A DNA stretch of 64,000 nt from Lachnospiraceae bacterium. Lineage in GTDB: Bacteria; Bacillota; Clostridia; Lachnospirales; Lachnospiraceae. This document shows positions 24,928-33,256 of this stretch, one piece after another. The position numbers and the translations under genes were made by a program. Positions within the stretch are counted from its first letter, which is position 1; every line of letters starts with the position of its first letter. The DNA lies in assembly GCA_017439675.1 (NCBI GenBank), contig JAFSIQ010000039.1, positions 124,001 through 188,000 of the forward strand, given 5' to 3'. Below the pieces are notes generated by a model that did no database searches, was not told where the DNA came from, and saw only the letters and a list, made by a program, of their open reading frames with translations.

Positions 24928-25443
24928 TTACCTTTCTTTGTTAATTGTTAGCGTAAATGCACTGGGAACCCGTGTCAATTCTGCCAAAGAATCTTCTTCA
25001 TGCGTAAATTCCACCTGCAGGTATGCCTCTTCCCCCAGCGGTATCATACAAATAGTAGCTTTATCGATATAAAACTGACATTCATTGCCCCACAACCATC
25101 CTTTTGAAACCTCTTTTCCTTCAGCCGTAATTTCCTCAATTCTTTCCTCCAAAGAGCCCTCTATTCCATAAAAATCAACATCTATATTTTTACCATCATC
25201 GTCATAATAGGTAGACCACAAGGAACCGTCCGACGGATGTCCCACATTCGGTGTTTCTATGTAAATACTATAACCATTATAATAATGTGTTCCTTTATAA
25301 AAAGCACCTGTATCCATCTCTTGTTCCTCTTCTGTTGCTTGTTTATTTTCTAATAATCCTCTACCTTGCACACAACCCACAAGCAATGAAATCGATGTCA
25401 TCGCACACAAACAGATTAATATTTTTCTTCTGATAATGCCCAT
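24928..25443 (-). CDS. Lipoprotein, unknown function
   Basis: About 171 residues from the ATG at 25441-25443, which follows TTGGAGG; the frame opens six codons earlier. The signal peptide ends in LLVGC (Cys24). The mature part has FYKGTHYYNGYSIYIETPNVG near the middle and a beta-rich remainder, including DVDFYGIEGSLEERIEEI and a terminal SAFTLTINKER. No family recognised. It lies between the two paralogous membrane genes, 9 bp from the downstream one. Confidence 0.85.
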   Translation of the reverse strand: MGIIRRKILICLCAMTSISLLVGCVQGRGLLENKQATEEEQEMDTGAFYKGTHYYNGYSIYIETPNVGHPSDGSLWSTYYDDDGKNIDVDFYGIEGSLEERIEEITAEGKEVSKGWLWGNECQFYIDKATICMIPLGEEAYLQVEFTHEEDSLAELTRVPSAFTLTINKER

Positions 25444-25492
25444 ACTATATCCTCCAATCATCTCATTTGTCTATATAATTGTTTCGTGTCTT

Positions 25493-26038
25493 TTATCCCT
25501 GAACTTTCTTGACCTTTCCCAACATAATAATTCCGATTACCACATCTGCAACCGGAATACAGCTACATATTGCATACCAAATTGCTGCTTTTTTTGAAAA
25601 TATCCCTTCCCGTTTGCCGATGATAGCACCCGCTATCCCTATTATTCCGGACTGAATCGTGACAGCTATGCCGAAGCTAAAAAATGTTAAAAATGAGCCA
25701 AGCCACAAATACAAAAACGATACAATAGGATAATCCATACGTGCGAAAAAATCCAATATAATCCCATACAGCAAATTCAAGCATACAGCATGAACCGGCA
25801 ACGTCATAATCTTCATGAAAAGATTCGCTCTCAACACACTTTTCGTTTCCCAACGATGTTGCACTGCCAACAAAGCATACACAATGGTAAATGCGAAACC
25901 TACACCACACCATTTGAAACAGGTCCACAAAAGATTCAATTCATTTAATGTGGAAGATGATATAGATAACTCATGTAAGATACACAAAACTGCAAATATA
26001 ATCCCAGGTATCAGTAACGTATTTCTCAACATTTTCAT
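25493..26038 (-). CDS. Four-helix membrane protein, paralogue of 24379-24918
   Basis: 181 residues with hydrophobic helices near 8-25, 40-60, 78-100, 105-135 and 150-172. The conserved stretch RANLFMKIMTLP and the C-terminal motif GKREGIFSKKAAIWY, then CIPVADVVIGI, match the paralogue about 1 kb away. AAAGGAAG precedes the ATG at good spacing. Together with the lipoprotein between them, the pair suggests a local duplication. Function unknown. Confidence 0.83.
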   Translation of the reverse strand: MKMLRNTLLIPGIIFAVLCILHELSISSSTLNELNLLWTCFKWCGVGFAFTIVYALLAVQHRWETKSVLRANLFMKIMTLPVHAVCLNLLYGIILDFFARMDYPIVSFLYLWLGSFLTFFSFGIAVTIQSGIIGIAGAIIGKREGIFSKKAAIWYAICSCIPVADVVIGIIMLGKVKKVQG

Positions 26039-26090
26039 TTCAGCAACTTCCTTTACTCTATCTTGAAACTCACACCATCCTCGTACACTT

Positions 26091-26687
26091 CTACCTCTTC
26101 AAATCTACGAATTTCACCTTATTCTTCTTCTCAGCCACCAAAACGTCAACAAACTGACCGCCTCTTTGTAACTGACTAACATCCTTACCATCCAAAGTCA
26201 CATTCACTGACACACATTTATCCTGCAAGTCATCATAGTACGCAAAAAATGCAGTCCTAACATTATGACCTTGTTTCACACCCATCAAATATGCTTTTAA
26301 TACATAGACATCCTTATCCCTTGCAAGCTTTCGATTGTCTCTCCAAAGAAGCAACACCGTTGCAACCACAAAAATAGCAATAAATGCTGCCAACAACAGC
26401 AAACCTCCTGCAATCTGCTCTCCCACAATAGTCTTTGCAAAAATTCCAAAAAACACAAGGACAAAGCAAGGAACCATACCGACACAGAGTAATCCCAGAT
26501 TCATTCTTGCCCGTTTACGATTCTTCTCCTTTGCTTCGTCTCTTTCTTCAAAAGGTCTCCTCTTAGTATTCTTAAGCATCTCCACCACACCAGGGTTCAA
26601 GCGAGACACATCTCCTGACTTTATATAATTTACAATTGTGATGATTGCCAACACAACCACCGTACCGGCACATACATAAAACCACAT
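26091..26687 (-). CDS. Membrane protein with C-terminal soluble domain
   Basis: 198 residues. An N-terminal membrane helix (about 2-20) and a basic cytoplasmic stretch (NTKRRPFEERDEAKEKNRKRARM, residues 40-62 approximately) come first. Two helices follow (about 66-88 and 93-115), then a soluble domain with VYVLKAYLMGVKQGHNVRTAFFAYYDDLQDKCVSVNV and a beta-rich end. The C-terminal part resembles OB-like or DUF3592-like small domains only vaguely. AAAGGGG precedes the ATG. Confidence 0.8.
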   Translation of the reverse strand: MWFYVCAGTVVVLAIITIVNYIKSGDVSRLNPGVVEMLKNTKRRPFEERDEAKEKNRKRARMNLGLLCVGMVPCFVLVFFGIFAKTIVGEQIAGGLLLLAAFIAIFVVATVLLLWRDNRKLARDKDVYVLKAYLMGVKQGHNVRTAFFAYYDDLQDKCVSVNVTLDGKDVSQLQRGGQFVDVLVAEKKNKVKFVDLKR

Positions 26688-26766
26688 AAACTTATATCCC
26701 CTTTCTCGTTCATAACATATAAAAGAAACTTTTATCGATTCAACTCCTCAACTTGCTTCAAAGACA

Positions 26767-27126
26767 TCATGTAGCATATGCCATTCGTTCTGCCACCATA
26801 ATAAATATTACGATTCCACCACCGAGTAGGATTGCTGATACAATATGTACACCGACCAACCACCATTTTTTACGAATCGTAGCCACAATCAGTAAGACAA
26901 ACTGAATTAATGGTGCTAAAAATACACCTATTACATATATTACGATACTAATCAAGAAGAGAAACGTTAAAATGGTACCAATCCACTCTATTTCTAATTC
27001 ATTACTAAAAATGGTAATCAGTAGTAAAAGAGGAAACATTATAACAAAAGGCATTAAGTGCGTAGCAAAATTAATTGCTGTAATGATGATTGATATTCTT
27101 GTTTTTAAATCAATTCTATTGTTCAT
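26767..27126 (-). CDS. Small membrane protein, paralogue of 29078-29428
   Basis: About 119 residues from the ATG at 27124-27126 (MNNRIDLK), which follows AAAAGGA; the longer frame (27198) has a Cys-rich N-terminus with no site. Three hydrophobic helices are present. Shared with the paralogue are ITAINFATHLMPFVI (vs ITGMNFVTHFIPLVV), VIYVIGVFLAPLIQFV (vs VIYIIGIFVAPLMQLV) and KKWWLVGVHIVSAILLGGG (vs KKWWLMWVHIVSEILLCGG). A third, truncated copy is at 30845-30960. Function unknown. Confidence 0.85.
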   Translation of the reverse strand: MNNRIDLKTRISIIITAINFATHLMPFVIMFPLLLLITIFSNELEIEWIGTILTFLFLISIVIYVIGVFLAPLIQFVLLIVATIRKKWWLVGVHIVSAILLGGGIVIFIMVAERMAYAT

Positions 27127-27146
27127 GTTTAATCCTTTTCTATGTG

Positions 27147-27683
27147 TCAATATGCAAGCAATTTTTGTACAAACGCATCCCAGCCGTCCGGATAACAAAG
27201 CGCTCCATTTTGTCTATACTCCTCATAATATTCGTCATTACCAAACCATATTTCATACTGGAACAGTATCTCCATCTCCGGGTATTCATCTTCCTGTGGC
27301 CAATAATCCTTTTCTTTATCTTGCACTGCATAAGAATATTCTACAATCTGTTCTCTTAGCTCCTGACATTGTTCTTCCGTCAGAATCACTTCTGTTGATG
27401 TGGTGTCTGTCCCATTCCAAACTTCTCGTTCCATCACACCTTCATCAAGTAACATATCTATCTGAACATTCTGATTAGAATCATCACTATTATTGGACAT
27501 AATAGATACATAGAAAAGATTATCCCCAGTTAAATTATCCAAATCTTTTGTCCTCACCCCTGCTTCTGTAGAAGAACTGTCAATAATCGTCCCGTTTTCC
27601 CCATCCGGATCAATACAGCCGGTTAGACAAGTCAGTGCAAAGACAAACAAAATACCTCTCATAATACTTGCCATTCTTTTCAT
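27147..27683 (-). CDS. Lipoprotein, unknown function
   Basis: 178 residues. The signal sequence ends in the lipobox LTGC (Cys23), followed by DPDGENG. The mature part has two recognisable stretches: NLFYVSIMSNNSDDSNQNVQIDM and a C-terminal part ending in ALCYPDGWDAFVQKLLAY, which looks like the base of a small alpha/beta domain. GGAGG precedes the ATG by about 10 nt. It lies 20 bp upstream of the small membrane gene at 26767-27126, so lipoprotein and membrane protein form a pair, a pattern repeated across this island. Confidence 0.85.
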   Translation of the reverse strand: MKRMASIMRGILFVFALTCLTGCIDPDGENGTIIDSSSTEAGVRTKDLDNLTGDNLFYVSIMSNNSDDSNQNVQIDMLLDEGVMEREVWNGTDTTSTEVILTEEQCQELREQIVEYSYAVQDKEKDYWPQEDEYPEMEILFQYEIWFGNDEYYEEYRQNGALCYPDGWDAFVQKLLAY

Positions 27684-27740
27684 TACCTACTACCTCCATA
27701 CATCATCTCGTGTCTTTTCACTCTTATACACTTTTGCGCT

Positions 27741-28166
27741 TTAGCTCTCAATCATCTCAATAAACAACAAAAACATCGTTATCCCAATAGCACCATAGCA
27801 ACTAAGGCCCATTACCAGTTCGATTACTCCAACATGACTCAGACCCCTCTTCAAACTTACTCTGCCGGGATTGTTTTTATCGATATACAACTGATATTGC
27901 TGGTCACTATGAAAGTCCATAATTCTCTTCTTAGATAATTCACCGTCTATGGGCATAACATGATACTCTTTTCCATTCCAGTTATACTCAAAACATGGCG
28001 TATAAGTGACTGGCAATATCGTCCCTATATGATTGTTGGTTTTGCAAGTCACATATCGTGCCATAACCTTTTGTGTACATGTTCTTTGTGTCATTATATT
28101 ACAAATAGGACCTGCTATCAGCAAGGTTCCACACCCTAAAAAGAAAAGAATAAACAAAAGAAACAT
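27741..28166 (-). CDS. DUF3592-like membrane protein
   Basis: 141 residues: an N-terminal hydrophobic helix (1-22), a soluble beta domain (about 30-105) and a C-terminal helix (about 113-137). The soluble part has VTYTPCFEYNWNGKEYHVMP and QYQLYIDKNNPGRVSL, the pattern of DUF3592 (a short beta barrel between two helices with 'Y-x-P-x-F-x-Y' and a late 'Y-x-P/N-x-x-P' segment). GAGGAGG precedes the ATG. DUF3592 proteins have no established function. Confidence 0.82.
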   Translation of the reverse strand: MFLLFILFFLGCGTLLIAGPICNIMTQRTCTQKVMARYVTCKTNNHIGTILPVTYTPCFEYNWNGKEYHVMPIDGELSKKRIMDFHSDQQYQLYIDKNNPGRVSLKRGLSHVGVIELVMGLSCYGAIGITMFLLFIEMIES

Positions 28167-28198
28167 CTTCTCTCCTCCTCAAAAATTCTAATGCGCCA

Positions 28199-29017
28199 TC
28201 AGGGAAACTCACTGCTTTGTTGTTCATTTATCCGCATTTCCCATTCGTTCTTTTTCTCGCGTTCCACCTGTTCGTCAATCTGCGCTTTCATATCCTTAAG
28301 CAACGTTTCTGCAGTCCAGCGTTCCTCCTCAGACATGGACCAATCAAATGTTGCAAGGTAGGAACGCTCTATGTACTCACCCTTATAATTGGTATCTGGA
28401 TAATTAAAATAAATTGTTATCCCTCCGCCAGGTGCATAGGTTTCAAACTGAAGTCCTTTTTCTCTCGCCTTTACAGGATAATCCGCATCATACGTCAAAT
28501 CAAAAAGCTGATCCAATTCTGCACCAGCTGTTGCAACTCGTTCCATAAGTTGTATATCGATTGGATGGGATCTCGGTGGTACTTCTAAATAAATAGACAT
28601 GGCAACAGAACCATCTCCCGTAGTAATGTCTGGTTCCTGCCACAAGGATTCATCTATATATTCCACAAGTTCATATTTCTCCAAAATGGCCATCATCTCT
28701 TCTTTCTTCGACATCATGACGCCACTGGAATAATTATCCGTCAAATGACAGATATATCTCCCATATTCTGACCCCTGAAAATTTCTCTTCTGAAGCAGAC
28801 TTTCAATTGCAAATTCATTACCAACCTCATCTTCAAAAACCAAAACCCTCTTTTTCTCTTCTGGGTAGTCATAGCTTGTAACATAGGTAACATCCTGGCT
28901 GATTAAAGCCTCTGCCACTTGCTCTGCCTTCTTTTTCGAGATATGTCTATCATCCCATATACATCCTGCGAGGCAACATAACACCACCACGCTCAGTAAC
29001 AACATACATTTTCTCAT
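28199..29017 (-). CDS. Lipoprotein, unknown function
   Basis: 272 residues with the lipobox LAGC (Cys19). The mature domain contains DYPEEKKRVLVFEDEVGNEF, a serine-rich segment, and MSIYLEVPPRSHPIDIQLMERVATAGAELDQL. A highly charged C-terminal helix (WSMSEEERWTAETLLKDMK onward to KKNEWEMRINEQ) ends the protein. The ribosome binding site is weak (GAGGG, 13 nt from the ATG). It is encoded 32 bp upstream of the DUF3592-like gene. Family not recognised. Confidence 0.83.
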   Translation of the reverse strand: MRKCMLLLSVVVLCCLAGCIWDDRHISKKKAEQVAEALISQDVTYVTSYDYPEEKKRVLVFEDEVGNEFAIESLLQKRNFQGSEYGRYICHLTDNYSSGVMMSKKEEMMAILEKYELVEYIDESLWQEPDITTGDGSVAMSIYLEVPPRSHPIDIQLMERVATAGAELDQLFDLTYDADYPVKAREKGLQFETYAPGGGITIYFNYPDTNYKGEYIERSYLATFDWSMSEEERWTAETLLKDMKAQIDEQVEREKKNEWEMRINEQQSSEFP

Positions 29018-29077
29018 TCTATACTCTCAACCCTCACTACTTACCTTTTCGTCCTTCTATCATAGCAATTAGGAAAA

Positions 29078-29428
29078 TCATGCACTTACAAAACCTTCTG
29101 CAATGATGAAAAATAACCATATTCCACCGCAAAGTAAAATTTCTGATACGATATGCACCCACATCAACCACCATTTTTTATTTTTCGCGGCTACAATCAT
29201 GAATACCAATTGCATCAGTGGTGCTACAAATATGCCTATTATATATATCACCATAACAGCCAACGATAAGCACATATTTATAGTTACAAAAATATGGTTC
29301 TCTATATGCGAACACAAGCCCACAAGAGGTACTACAACCACTAACGGAATGAAATGTGTAACAAAATTCATTCCGGTAATAATCAATGGTATTTTTTCTT
29401 TTTTACTCATTCTATTTTTCATCTCCAT
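29078..29428 (-). CDS. Small membrane protein, paralogue of 26767-27126
   Basis: 116 residues with three to four hydrophobic helices; see the matching segments listed for the paralogue. Three in-frame ATGs lie close together (29428, 29422, 29410); the first has AGGGA at about 8 nt and overlaps the end of the upstream gene by 17 bp. The nucleotide sequence near its 3' end is close to that of the truncated copy at 30845-30960, which indicates recent duplication. Confidence 0.83.
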   Translation of the reverse strand: MEMKNRMSKKEKIPLIITGMNFVTHFIPLVVVVPLVGLCSHIENHIFVTINMCLSLAVMVIYIIGIFVAPLMQLVFMIVAAKNKKWWLMWVHIVSEILLCGGIWLFFIIAEGFVSA

Positions 29429-29948
29429 GCGTAATCCCTGCCTTTTTCATCAATACTTCCATTGCCTCATTTGCATTACTTCCACTCAAAAAATAGACCT
29501 TAATCTCCTCATCTCTTCCACCAATTTTGCCGCACTCCACATGCAAATAATAGTAATCCGGTCTTCCAAAAACTTCATGGCTAACAAACACCTTATCAAT
29601 CTGTTCAAATGGTATGATATAGAATCCATCAGAGGCATTTGCAAATAAATGCTTCCTTCCGATTCTTGCAGTGGAATATATTTCCGCCTGTTGAAACTCT
29701 TCCTCAAGTGCATCCATTCCTTCGGGATACTTTTGTGTGTATTCTCTTGCTTCAATCGATCCATTCTTTAATGTAAGAATTCCGCTAATGACGTAAATCG
29801 GAATCAGAAGTCCCATGGTGCAACACATACCAATAATGGCTGCAGTTTCTAACTCCATTACCGCCGGTGCTACTGCTATGGCAACCAGTATCGGAATGAC
29901 GATTTTTAATATCGCCTTAAATCTCATCCAAAAAAATTGCTTTCTCAT
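29412..29948 (-). CDS. Membrane protein with PH-like C-terminal domain
   Basis: About 178 residues from the ATG at 29946-29948 (MRKQFFW). The longer frame begins at 29987 without a ribosome binding site, and an ATG 6 nt upstream is too close to GGGAGA. Two helices (about 8-30 and 36-58) are followed by a soluble half. The latter contains GRKHLFANASDGFYIIPFEQIDKVFVSHEVFG and YYYLHVECG, a strand pattern like small bacterial PH-type domains that sit after two helices. It ends inside the start of the 29078-29428 gene. Function unknown. Confidence 0.8.
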   Translation of the reverse strand: MRKQFFWMRFKAILKIVIPILVAIAVAPAVMELETAAIIGMCCTMGLLIPIYVISGILTLKNGSIEAREYTQKYPEGMDALEEEFQQAEIYSTARIGRKHLFANASDGFYIIPFEQIDKVFVSHEVFGRPDYYYLHVECGKIGGRDEEIKVYFLSGSNANEAMEVLMKKAGITHGDEK

Positions 29949-29970
29949 ACACATATTCTCCCTAATTTTC

Positions 29971-30765
29971 TTACACCTCAAACTCAAAAAACTGTGAAAA
30001 ATCCTTTACGTCCAATTTAGGTTCCCAAGAATCACACAACATTTCTAGCGTAAAATACTTACCTTTATCCAAATCACAAGCCGCATACAATCTCTGCATT
30101 TTGTCGAATCCACTCTTTTCCTGTGTTACAAAATAGTGCACAATATACTTTCCGTTCAAAACCCCCTGGCGAATCTTAACACCTTTTCGTTGCTTATCTT
30201 CCAGATATCCAAAATGATCTCGCACATCTTCTTCGGCATCAATATTATCTCCACTCTCCACATCCTCCACGGGCTCAACATGAAGCTGACAGTCTACAAT
30301 AGCACCATCTTCCCGCGTAAATCTCGGGAACATCACCATACCCAAATCTTCATTTACATCCGCTTTTTCTTTCTTATTCCAAGTATACTCCCCTGGAATC
30401 ATAAACTGCACCGAGAATTTTCCCTGTTTGAATATATAAGGCTTCGCAGGCTTTTCTGTAAGTGCATCAAATTTTTTTACAGCAAGATCATCATCTTCAA
30501 ACAAATCTGCGCTCTCTCCTCTATAGTGCTGCACCAATTTATATGTCGAAGAGATAAAAGAAAACAATCCTAATAACGCAAATAGCAACCAACGAACAAC
30601 ATCACTGGTAAAGCAATCCATCAATGCATCAAAACTTCCGATTGTTCCGCCAGATTCTTCTATAATTCCTTCTACAGCTTGTATCACGGACGCAACAAAA
30701 ATAATTACACCCACAATGGAACTTTCCCAACATCGAACCAAACTTCTTCCATCTAATTTTTTCAT
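29971..30765 (-). CDS. Membrane protein sharing a C-terminal domain with 31707-32804
   Basis: About 264 residues from the ATG at 30763-30765 (MKKLDGRSL), which has GAGAGG at good distance; the frame opens nine codons earlier. Two membrane helices (about 17-35 and 60-80) precede a soluble domain (about 105-264) with QGKFSVQFMIPGEYTW. The stretch YIVHYFVTQEKSGFDKM followed by LYAACDLDKGKYFTLEM matches YYIVETFVNGDETYQQIYAG and CDLGEQQFYVVEA in the protein encoded at 31707, so the two share a domain. The domain is not a named family to me. Confidence 0.82.
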   Translation of the reverse strand: MKKLDGRSLVRCWESSIVGVIIFVASVIQAVEGIIEESGGTIGSFDALMDCFTSDVVRWLLFALLGLFSFISSTYKLVQHYRGESADLFEDDDLAVKKFDALTEKPAKPYIFKQGKFSVQFMIPGEYTWNKKEKADVNEDLGMVMFPRFTREDGAIVDCQLHVEPVEDVESGDNIDAEEDVRDHFGYLEDKQRKGVKIRQGVLNGKYIVHYFVTQEKSGFDKMQRLYAACDLDKGKYFTLEMLCDSWEPKLDVKDFSQFFEFEV

Positions 30766-30844
30766 ATCCCTAAACCTCTCAACATTTTTCACACATAAAC
30801 ATTTGTACTTTTTTGTCTTTCGATCCTCTCAATCAAAGAAATCA

Positions 30845-30960
30845 TTATGTCGCATATACAAAACGTTCTGCAAAGATGAAAAACAACTCTATCCCACCAC
30901 AAAGTAAGATTCCTGATACAATATGCACCCACATCAACCACCACTTTTTATTGGTCCATT
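30845..30960 (-). pseudogene. Truncated third copy of the small membrane protein family (26767/29078)
   Basis: The minus strand encodes, in one frame ending at TAA (30845-30847), NKKWWLMWVHIVSGILL then CGGIELFFIFAERFVYAT, the last helix of the family. The DNA is strongly similar to the 3' end of 29078-29428. No start codon or ribosome binding site belongs to this frame: it is closed by a stop a few codons before the homologous part. It is therefore a leftover 3' fragment, sitting between two intact unknown genes. Confidence 0.8.
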
Positions 30961-30993
30961 TTTCATTCGTCTACTCTCCCAAAAATTCTATTC

Positions 30994-31653
30994 CTAAACC
31001 TGTTGTTCTTTCTTCACCTTAAAAACAGTAAGCTTCAAAATAACCGCTATCACTAATTCTGCCAATAAAACCACAATCACTACACTACCGATTGCCATAT
31101 ATACAAATGCAAGAGCTATTCCGATGCCGTTATTGTAGCCATGCTCATACCCCTTATACTCACTCAAGTCATACAAAACCACATTTGAAAAATCGGCGGT
31201 AATTATATCAGGATTCGGTGCTTCATTATAATAGGATGTACTTTTGATATCATCCAGATACTGCTTAAAATCATCCGTGGTGGTAAAGTCAAATTTCTTC
31301 CCCTCGCCTTCCCAGTAGGAGGTTGCATATGCTCCATGATTACAATCAAAAATGATATCTCTCATTTCTTCAATCGATGTTCCCCTAAAAGCGATTAGCT
31401 CATTATCATCCTCACCCAAATCATAATAATCATTTATACCATAAATGATATAGGCATCTTCGCCTTCCTCAACAGTAAGCACCTCCCAAAGCTCAGCCTT
31501 CTGAGTTTGGCTCGTCACCTTATCAAAATCAACTGTAGGAGCCATGAATGCTTTTTGACAATATACGCATAAAATGACACCAATCAAAATAATAATAACA
31601 GGCAATATTATAAACGCTATTATGTTGTACGTACGCACCTTTGCTTTCGTCAT
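30994..31653 (-). CDS. Two-helix membrane protein with extracytoplasmic domain
   Basis: About 219 residues from the ATG at 31651-31653, which has CGGAGG at 8 nt; the frame opens at 31701, just after the neighbouring stop, without a site. A helix (about 8-30) is followed by an external domain with TVEEGEDAYIIYGINDYYDLGEDD and IAFRGTSIEEMRDIIFDCNHGAYATSY. A second helix (about 180-205) and a short basic tail (FKVKKEQQV) end the protein. Fold not recognised. It follows the anchored protein at 31707, probably in one transcript. Confidence 0.83.
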   Translation of the reverse strand: MTKAKVRTYNIIAFIILPVIIILIGVILCVYCQKAFMAPTVDFDKVTSQTQKAELWEVLTVEEGEDAYIIYGINDYYDLGEDDNELIAFRGTSIEEMRDIIFDCNHGAYATSYWEGEGKKFDFTTTDDFKQYLDDIKSTSYYNEAPNPDIITADFSNVVLYDLSEYKGYEHGYNNGIGIALAFVYMAIGSVVIVVLLAELVIAVILKLTVFKVKKEQQV

Positions 31654-31706
31654 ATCCATATCCTCCGGCTCTCCTAATAAATCGCCTATTGGCGACTCCA
31701 TTTTAT

Positions 31707-32804
31707 CTACTGAAGCACCAAAAACTCCCGAATCACACCCATTGTAAGTTCTATGTCCTCATCCATCACATAAGCCTCTACCACATAGAACTGCTGCTCT
31801 CCTAAATCACAACCAGCATAGATTTGCTGATATGTTTCATCCCCATTCACAAAGGTCTCTACTATGTAATATACCTTATTTCCCCCTATATTCATAGTTT
31901 GCACCTTCGTATCATCCAAATGTTTGCTTTTCTCAATATAATCTTTCACATTGTCATACCATGGAATATCAAATAGTGAACAGGTAACATCTACACGAGG
32001 CTCTACCATATAATATCGCTCTGCTACATATTCAGCTCCCTCATAGGTATCATCTACGAAAAAATTGTCTGGAACCTTATGGGTTGCTTTCGCATCACCA
32101 AATTGCATAGCACTTTCTGCAATCCATTCTCTCTCAATAGAACTTGGTTTCTTTTCTGCCATTTCCACCACAATGTCATCCTTTGTAGAATCTGCTTTAT
32201 CTGTCTTTTCCGCACTACTTGCAATTCCAGCAAATATCTGTAGCATATCCTCATCGGTCACATTCTCTCCCTGCAACACAATCTGTCCAGCGATTCTTTG
32301 GTCTTCTTCGGGGGCGGCAGTATAAATGACAAGCATGGTTTCACCATTCAAATCTGTACAGTAATATGCATATTTTTTTTCATCGATTTCTGTCTCTTTC
32401 ATATCCTGCACAATGCTGCCACCAGCATCGACTGTTTCCTGCGTGAATTTCTGTGGATTCCCCATGACCTCTTTGTAGGAATTATCCACAACCGCCATCT
32501 TCATCTGGAATATATTTTCCTTAAAAATCACTGTTCCCACAGCATCAGCATAAGTCATATCATAATTTCCCGGCACTACAAACTCATATCCACTTAGCAC
32601 AAAATGCATTTCCTCCGAAGTATCTTGCGCTTCATTACTAGCCTGACCACTGCTTATATGACCGCTATCCGTCTGATTATTTTGTCCTTGTTCATCTGTC
32701 TTCTCCTTACCCTGCCAAGCCAGTGCCCCAATAAGCACCGCTAAAATCAATACCAAAAAGACCAGTATACCTAATGTGACAAACAAACCTGTATTCTTTT
32801 CCAC
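31707..32804 (-). CDS. Membrane-anchored protein with two related exported domains
   Basis: 365 residues starting with GTG (32802-32804); no upstream ATG is possible because of a TAG. One N-terminal helix (about 8-30) anchors it, and a Gln/Ser/Asn-rich spacer (33-62) follows. Two domains come next (about 63-205 and 225-365). The second is related to the C-terminal domain of the 29971-30765 protein. Both have a V-P-x-x-(Y/F) entry strand (FVVPGNYDMTY; HKVPDNFFVD) and a Y-Y-strand before the end (KKYAYYCTDLNGETMLVIYT; KVYYIVETFVNGDETYQ), which suggests an internal duplication. Function unknown. Confidence 0.83.
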   Translation of the reverse strand: MEKNTGLFVTLGILVFLVLILAVLIGALAWQGKEKTDEQGQNNQTDSGHISSGQASNEAQDTSEEMHFVLSGYEFVVPGNYDMTYADAVGTVIFKENIFQMKMAVVDNSYKEVMGNPQKFTQETVDAGGSIVQDMKETEIDEKKYAYYCTDLNGETMLVIYTAAPEEDQRIAGQIVLQGENVTDEDMLQIFAGIASSAEKTDKADSTKDDIVVEMAEKKPSSIEREWIAESAMQFGDAKATHKVPDNFFVDDTYEGAEYVAERYYMVEPRVDVTCSLFDIPWYDNVKDYIEKSKHLDDTKVQTMNIGGNKVYYIVETFVNGDETYQQIYAGCDLGEQQFYVVEAYVMDEDIELTMGVIREFLVLQ

Positions 32805-32836
32805 TATTTCACACCCATTTCCTTTCCCGTTTTCCT

Positions 32837-33256
32837 CTATTGGTATTCCGCATAAACATACTCACCATCTTTTTTGATTGCATAAATATGATAATCGTTC
32901 GTACTGTAATGTATTACAAAAATCCGATTATCAAAGCTTTCCACTTCCAACTCCTGATCTTCATCCTCGGCCAACAAATCGGCTCTTATAATATTGTAAA
33001 TTCCAAAATAATTTAGTTGTTTCATAATCTCTTGTGCATTCTCATGATTTCCAAGCGTCTCTTCCATAATCTTTAACTCTGCTTCTGTATAATGAATCTC
33101 ACCATTTGGCGGATTCAAAATTTCTGTAGATTCGCAAGCCGTTACACCTTCACCCGTTTCTGTTCCAAAATCCGGTGCTGATATATCTGGCGTCTGATTG
33201 CAACCACTAATACACAATCCAAGCAACATACCAATTATGCATATTTTTAATTTCAT
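32837..33256 (-). CDS. Lipoprotein, unknown function
   Basis: 139 residues with the lipobox ISGC (Cys19). A short linker (SAPDFGTETGEG) precedes a domain with IHYTEAELKIMEETLGNHENAQEI and MKQLNYFGIYNIIRADLL, ending in strands DNRIFVIHYSTNDYHIYAIKKDGEYVY. A GGAGG site overlaps the end of the upstream regulator gene, and the ATG overlaps its TGA, so it is translationally coupled to that regulator. Confidence 0.86.
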   Translation of the reverse strand: MKLKICIIGMLLGLCISGCNQTPDISAPDFGTETGEGVTACESTEILNPPNGEIHYTEAELKIMEETLGNHENAQEIMKQLNYFGIYNIIRADLLAEDEDQELEVESFDNRIFVIHYSTNDYHIYAIKKDGEYVYAEYQ

